A stretch of 64,000 nucleotides of DNA, taken from positions 124,001 to 188,000 of the forward strand of contig JAYXKI010000012.1 in assembly GCA_037892935.1 (NCBI GenBank). Reading direction: 5' to 3'. Both the position numbers and the translations under genes were made by a program. The notes below the pieces were generated by a model. That model had not been told where the DNA came from. It did not search any database and saw nothing but the letters and a program-made list of their open reading frames with translations. Of this stretch, positions 59,855-64,000 are shown one piece after another; position 1 is the first letter of the stretch; each line of letters begins with the position of its first letter. The DNA is from Phlebopus portentosus. Taxonomy: Eukaryota > Basidiomycota > Agaricomycetes > Boletales > Boletinellaceae.

Positions 59855-60272
59855 TGTTAGGCGGCGAGACTAATGGGCGTCGATCTCGAGGTGGCCAACA
59901 CAACAACAAACAACTGGCTAACGCGAGTTGCCAGGCTATACGTACGCTATGTCGCAGTGAAGGTAAGTAGAATTCAGCAAACTAATAATACAAGAGTAGA
60001 TACCTATGTCGCAGTGAAGGTAAGTAGAATAGAAAGACAAGGAACGAAAGAGTCAGACTATCTACTTATATAGACTTCGAGCATGGGAAAGGTCTACTCT
60101 AATAGGAAGTCACATGATAAGGAATGAGATGATTAGTGAGCGTGATAGAATGTTGTGGAATGTTCCGGCAATTGGATGAATAAGCGCATAAGAAAAAGAA
60201 AAGAAAAGGAAAAAGAATATTAAAATGAATGATGACATAAGAAAAGAAAAGGAAAATGTTTGAGTCCTTACA
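59855..60272 (-). repeat. Gypsy-3 3' LTR
   Basis: 418 bp. The plus strand starts TGTTAGGCGGCGAGAC and ends GAGTCCTTACA, the reverse complement of the other Gypsy LTRs. The polypurine tract complement (CACCCCCCTC) adjoins at 60275-60284. Confidence 0.9.
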
Positions 60273-60344
60273 TCACCCCCCTCTCAAGGTTGGGCGTCCC
60301 GACCAACCACATAATCCTTCTGACGATGTGAACCTATACAGTGC

Positions 60345-62507
60345 TCACATGCTTTGTTGAGGTATTGTTAACTTTCGCAGAGCTCCAGGATGTTTGCGAT
60401 AGAATTCTTGAATTGATTCCTGTGCATTATCCTTGACGTCGGATTCCGGCTGCCATGTCGCTTCCTCATATCTGACCCACTTGACTAAGAACTGGAGCCT
60501 TCCTCGATGTAGACGTGAGTCGAGTATTTCTTCAACCTCGTACTCTTCTTGTTCGTCAATGATCACTGGCGGGGGTGGAGGCGGCTTCTTTTGTGATTCG
60601 AAAGACAGTTGAACAGCCGGTTTGAGCAGGATCTCGTTAAAGACAGGATGAACGTGTTTCCATGTCTTCGGGATCTTTAGCTTATATGCGCTCGCGCCCA
60701 CCTTTTCTATAACCTCGAATGGGCCAAACCATTTGTCATCCATCTTCTTCGTCGGTCGGATCATCTTAATGTTTCGACCATCCAAGAAGACCTTTTGTCC
60801 CATCTCATAGACTACCAACTTTCCAGCGTGACAATCATAAAAGCGTTTCATGTCTTCATTGGCCTGAGTCAGATTGGCCTGAGCGAGTTCATGTATTCCC
60901 TTGACATGTTTGGCAAACTCTTCTGCCGATAGATTGGACAAAGTCATTCCAACGCCCATGAAGCCTGAAGGGTGTTGTCCCGTGTTAACGAAGAAGGGTG
61001 ATAGTTTGGTCGCCGAATGTTCATGATTGTTGTGCGCAAACTCTGCAAGAGCTAGCCAGTCCGCCCAGTCTGATTGTCGATGATTGACGTATAGTCAAAG
61101 GTACTGTTTGAGTTCTTGATTAACTCGTTCTGTCTGTCCGTCCGTTTGAGGGTGGTATGCCGTTGACGGATTGCCTTCAATGTGAAGGAGTTTGTACAAC
61201 TCCCTCATCATCTTCGCATCAAACTGTACTCCTCGGTCGTGGATGATCTTTCGAGGTAAGCCATACAACCGGAAGACATGGTCCCTGTAAATCCTGGCCA
61301 TTCCTTCTGCCGTCAATTTCGTCGTCGTTGGTATCGCATGGATTTGTTTGCTGAAGTGATTGACTACCACACAAATTGCGTTGAATCCATTTGACTCCGG
61401 CAACTCTCCAATCAGGTCGACCGTGACAACTGGCCATGGCGCCTCCGGTACCTCGTTAGGGTGCAAAACCTTTGCCCTTGTCATTCTGAGGGCCTTCGTT
61501 CGCTGACAATGATCGCATCCTCGCACGTAATTCCTGACATCGATGTACATGTTAGGCCATCAGAAACTTCTGTTTGCTAGTGCAACGGTCTTGTTCGCTC
61601 CTGGGTGGCCTGCCAACATCGAGTCGTGACACTCCCTCATCACTTCCTCCCTCACGCTCGTCGGTACGAAAACATTTTGAAACTTCTTTGTCTTCGTCAT
61701 TGAGAGCTTAACCGTCACCTCTTTTTTCCACAACCCATCTACGAATACTAAGTTCATCGGTCTCTCTTCCTCATTCAACTCCGTTTGTGCTCTTCGAATC
61801 TTCTCAATCAACACGTCTCTTGACGTCTCTACTGCTCCTCTGACCAGCCATTCGTCTCTGATGAACATGACGTCCTCATTATCCCGTTCGCCCTTGTTGT
61901 AGTCCACCCGTCACGACAATATGTCAGCCTTGCCCAACGTCTTCCCTGGCTTGTGTACTAACGTGAAGTCGAATTCGGCTAAATCGAGTCGCCAACGAGC
62001 TTGTCGACGATTCAACTTTTGAGGCGATCGGAAATACGTCAAGTTTGCATGATCGGTCCATACTTCGAAAGGTCTCTTGGCTCCTTGGAGGTATTGTCGC
62101 CATTCCTTAAGAGCTTGAATGATTGCGAGCATCTCTTTGTCATAGATCTCGTAATTTCGTTCGGCCTCCAAGAAGGTCGACGATCGATAGGCTATCACTT
62201 TCCACTTGTCATCTTGTTTCTGAAGGAGCACTCCTCCAGACACAAAGTCCGACGCATCTGCTTCGACCTGGAAAGGACCCTCCTCGTTCAGGATGGCTAG
62301 AACTGGGGGACTACTCAACCGACCCTTCAACTCTTTGAATGCTCGTTGTTCCTCCTCTCCCCACTTCCATTCCACCTTACCCGTCAGCATTGTCAGGGGT
62401 TTAACGACAGAGCTATAGTCCTTTACGAATCGTCGCAACCAATTCCCTAGTCCCAGGAATTGTTGCAGTTCGTGAACGTTTCGTGGGATTGGCCACTCCT
62501 GAACCGC
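60345..62507 (-). pseudogene. Gypsy-3 pol: RNase H, integrase, chromodomain (partial)
   Basis: Read leftward: VEADASDFVSGGVLLQK (RNase H), FTLVHKPGKTLGKADILS, a TGA near 61908-61910, GHPGANKTVALANRSF, a stop near 61558, and the integrase core (WPVVTVDLIGELPESNGF, IIHDRGVQFDAKMM with the second Asp intact, TAYHPQTDGQTERVNQ). A TGA follows near 61097, shared with Gypsy-1 at 32458. The last part holds GQKVFLDGRNIKMIRPTKKM and a chromodomain (EYEVEEILDSR, LVKWVRYEEATWQPE). The shared stop suggests descent from a common, already defective master copy, or a real feature of the element. Confidence 0.85.
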
Positions 62508-63732
62508 TGTGGTATTTTGAGTGGTCTCGCTATCTGAAGGCGCTACAGATGTCCGTCCTACTAAGGGAGCTGAATGTGTGAAGAAACCTCCAGAAATGAA
62601 ACCTCAAGCTATCAGACTCTAACCACTAACCACCTGGCAGGTGCCAAAGACCATCAGAGATGTGGGGGAGTGGCCTAGTGATGCCGAGGTATGAAAGGAA
62701 TGCTCTAGTAGGTCTGCCGGATCGAAGGGGAGGTCACAGGAGTCCGCCGGAGTAGTGCAATCTCAGTAGGGTGAAGCTAGGAACTGTATATGATGAATAT
62801 GAGGTGTAACGTGCGGCGAGTAGGTGAAAAAGACGCCGTGGGGGAATACAATGGAAGGCCTGTGTCGCCGGAGGGCCGCCGAGGTCGAATAGGGGGCCGC
62901 CGGGGACGAGGGAGCTTGTGCAAATCCACCGCAGTAGCGTAAACTGGATAAATAAAAGGTAGGGACCGTATACGATGAATATAAGGGGCAACGTGCGGCC
63001 AGCAGATGAAAAGGACGCCGAAGGGGAATAGGAAAGGAGGCCTGGGTCGCCGGAGGGCCGCCGAGGTCGAATAGGGGGCCGCCGGGGACGAGGGAGCTCG
63101 TACAAATCCGCCGCAGTAGCGTAAACTGGGTAAATGAAAGGTAGGGACCATATACAATGAATATAAGGGACAACATGCGGCGAGTAACCGGAAAAGACGC
63201 CGCAGGGGTGTAGGACAGAAGGCCTGTGTCGCCGGAGGGCCACCGAGGTCGAATAGGGGGCCGCCGGGGACAAGGGAGCTCGTACAAATCCGCCGCGGTA
63301 GCGTAAACTGGGTAATGAAAGGTAGGGACTGTATATGATGAATATAAGGGGCAACGTGCGGCGAGTAACTGGAAAAGACGCTGAGGGGGGATACAATGGA
63401 AGGCCTGTGTCGCTGGAGGGCCGCCGAGGTTGAATAGAGGCCGCCTGACAGGTACGATGTAGTGCGGCGGACGTTTGGGGGTAGGTTCCCAGTCCTAACT
63501 CACACACTAAACGTCAGAGGCGCTGAAGGAGAATAGAACGATGAGTCAGGGGTAGTATATAGTCAATGGGGGAGCTCAGTACATGAGGAGGAGCTCAGAG
63601 CGAGGGAATCTCGAACCCTGGCCCTTGGGTGCTGTATATGCTCTCTATCCCGTCTATCTCTCGTATACTGATGAATATACACTCTATATATACTCTACTG
63701 CTCTCGCCGATGAGTCCTACTGTCTGACAACA
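62508..63732 (+). repeat. Candidate LTR truncating Gypsy-3
   Basis: Starts TGTGGTATTTTG exactly at the Gypsy-3 breakpoint and could end CTGACAACA at 63732, with a TATATATA-like box (about 63672-63696) shortly before. It contains the 182-bp repeats. No second LTR or duplication is visible because the window ends. Treat as a proposal. Confidence 0.35.
62690..63445. repeat. Minisatellite, ~182-bp unit, about four copies
   Basis: The marker GAGGGCCGCCGAGGTCGAAT or variants recur at 62871, 63053, 63235 and 63416, spacing 182, 182 and 181 bp. A more diverged unit precedes them from about 62690. Units are GC-rich with GCCGCCGG motifs. Because 182 is not a multiple of three, long minus-strand frames appear in all three phases across the array. 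These are not genes. Confidence 0.85.
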
Positions 63733-64000
63733 TCTCCTGAGTCACTGGGCTCGCCAAGGGCCGCCGCCGGAGCATCTAGGAGTCACCCAAGAGCTGCATT
63801 GCGAGGGGATCATCCAATGGCATGAAATATCTAGTATCTGCAATAAAACGGGCGCCGGCGGAGTCTGGCTTGGCAGCGGCGGTCGGTGGCTTGGCACGCC
63901 GCTGTACCACATGCCTGACTGCCATATATGGTCTAGAGTCACCCGCCGCTTGGGGGGAAGTCGGGAAACGTCGGGGCCGATGTTCGGAGGCCGATATCAC
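63733..64000. other. Unassigned right edge
   Basis: GC-rich sequence with a 74-codon minus frame open to the edge (63776-64000) and no recognisable motif. If 62508-63732 is a 5' LTR, this would be the start of that element's interior. Confidence 0.35.

Larger units (their letters stand above)
59855..62507 (-). mobile_element. Gypsy-3: third chromodomain-Gypsy copy, 5'-truncated
   Basis: On the minus strand: the end of RT, RNase H, integrase and chromodomain, then a 3' LTR (60272-59855). It is collinear with Gypsy-1 from about 31050 to 33699. The 5' half is missing, with a breakpoint at 62507/62508 where unrelated sequence begins. It preserves sense codons at several sites where Gypsy-1 has stops. 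Confidence 0.9.

Noticed and set aside
62734..63507. 257-codon minus frame rich in Pro/Tyr/Ser
   Set aside because: It is the translation of the 182-bp minisatellite and exists in all three phases.
1..64000. tRNA, rRNA, CRISPR, bacterial operon features
   Set aside because: No supporting sequence found; the introns and gene content are those of a fungus.

Overview
The window reads as nuclear DNA of a filamentous basidiomycete, probably an Agaricomycete. The evidence is intron-rich genes with 50-70 nt GT..AG introns, a class I hydrophobin, a C2-domain protein of the type found at the N-terminus of basidiomycete NACHT proteins, secreted SurE-like phosphatases, and chromodomain Ty3/Gypsy retrotransposons. 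I saw no rRNA, tRNA or CRISPR array.

Positions 1-20,000 are a normal gene-bearing region: the start of a C2-domain gene (minus strand, left edge), a three-finger C2H2 zinc-finger protein (2850-3714), two tandem cation/proton exchanger genes of identical 11-exon structure (4596-6863 and 8462-10843, minus), a class I hydrophobin (12982-13423), a conserved fungal protein of unknown function (13820-16102), and two tandem secreted SurE-family genes of identical 5-exon structure (16504-17766 and 18606-19810, minus). Both tandem pairs splice to complete reading frames.

From about 20,970 to the right edge the window is almost entirely transposable elements, many nested. A ~310-bp sequence at 23044-23355 recurs inverted at 57939-58241. 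Between these copies lie degenerate DD34E (Tc1/mariner-superfamily) transposase genes and two gene families I do not recognise. Family U (three copies, with a SAM-like C-terminal segment in two) and family W (two copies, helical) always occur next to a transposase copy. I suggest they belong to one large, undescribed composite DNA transposon. Into this block have inserted a chromodomain Gypsy element (25592-33699, itself carrying a 1.5-kb insertion), a second truncated Gypsy copy (38450-43280, itself carrying a 1.6-kb insertion), a gag-only LTR element (43281-47324) and a second 1.6-kb element (49391-51018). A foldback MITE at 20967-21997 shares the terminal bases of the large element, and a related foldback lies at 58242-59323. 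A third, truncated Gypsy copy is at 59855-62507 (minus), followed by a candidate LTR containing 182-bp minisatellite units.

Nearly all repeat-encoded genes carry stop codons. Aligned copies show that many are CGA to TGA or TGG to TAG transitions, consistent with RIP or methyl-CpG deamination. Exon coordinates for the intact genes were worked out by hand from splice sites and reading-frame continuity. Function calls rest on motifs read by eye, without database searches.
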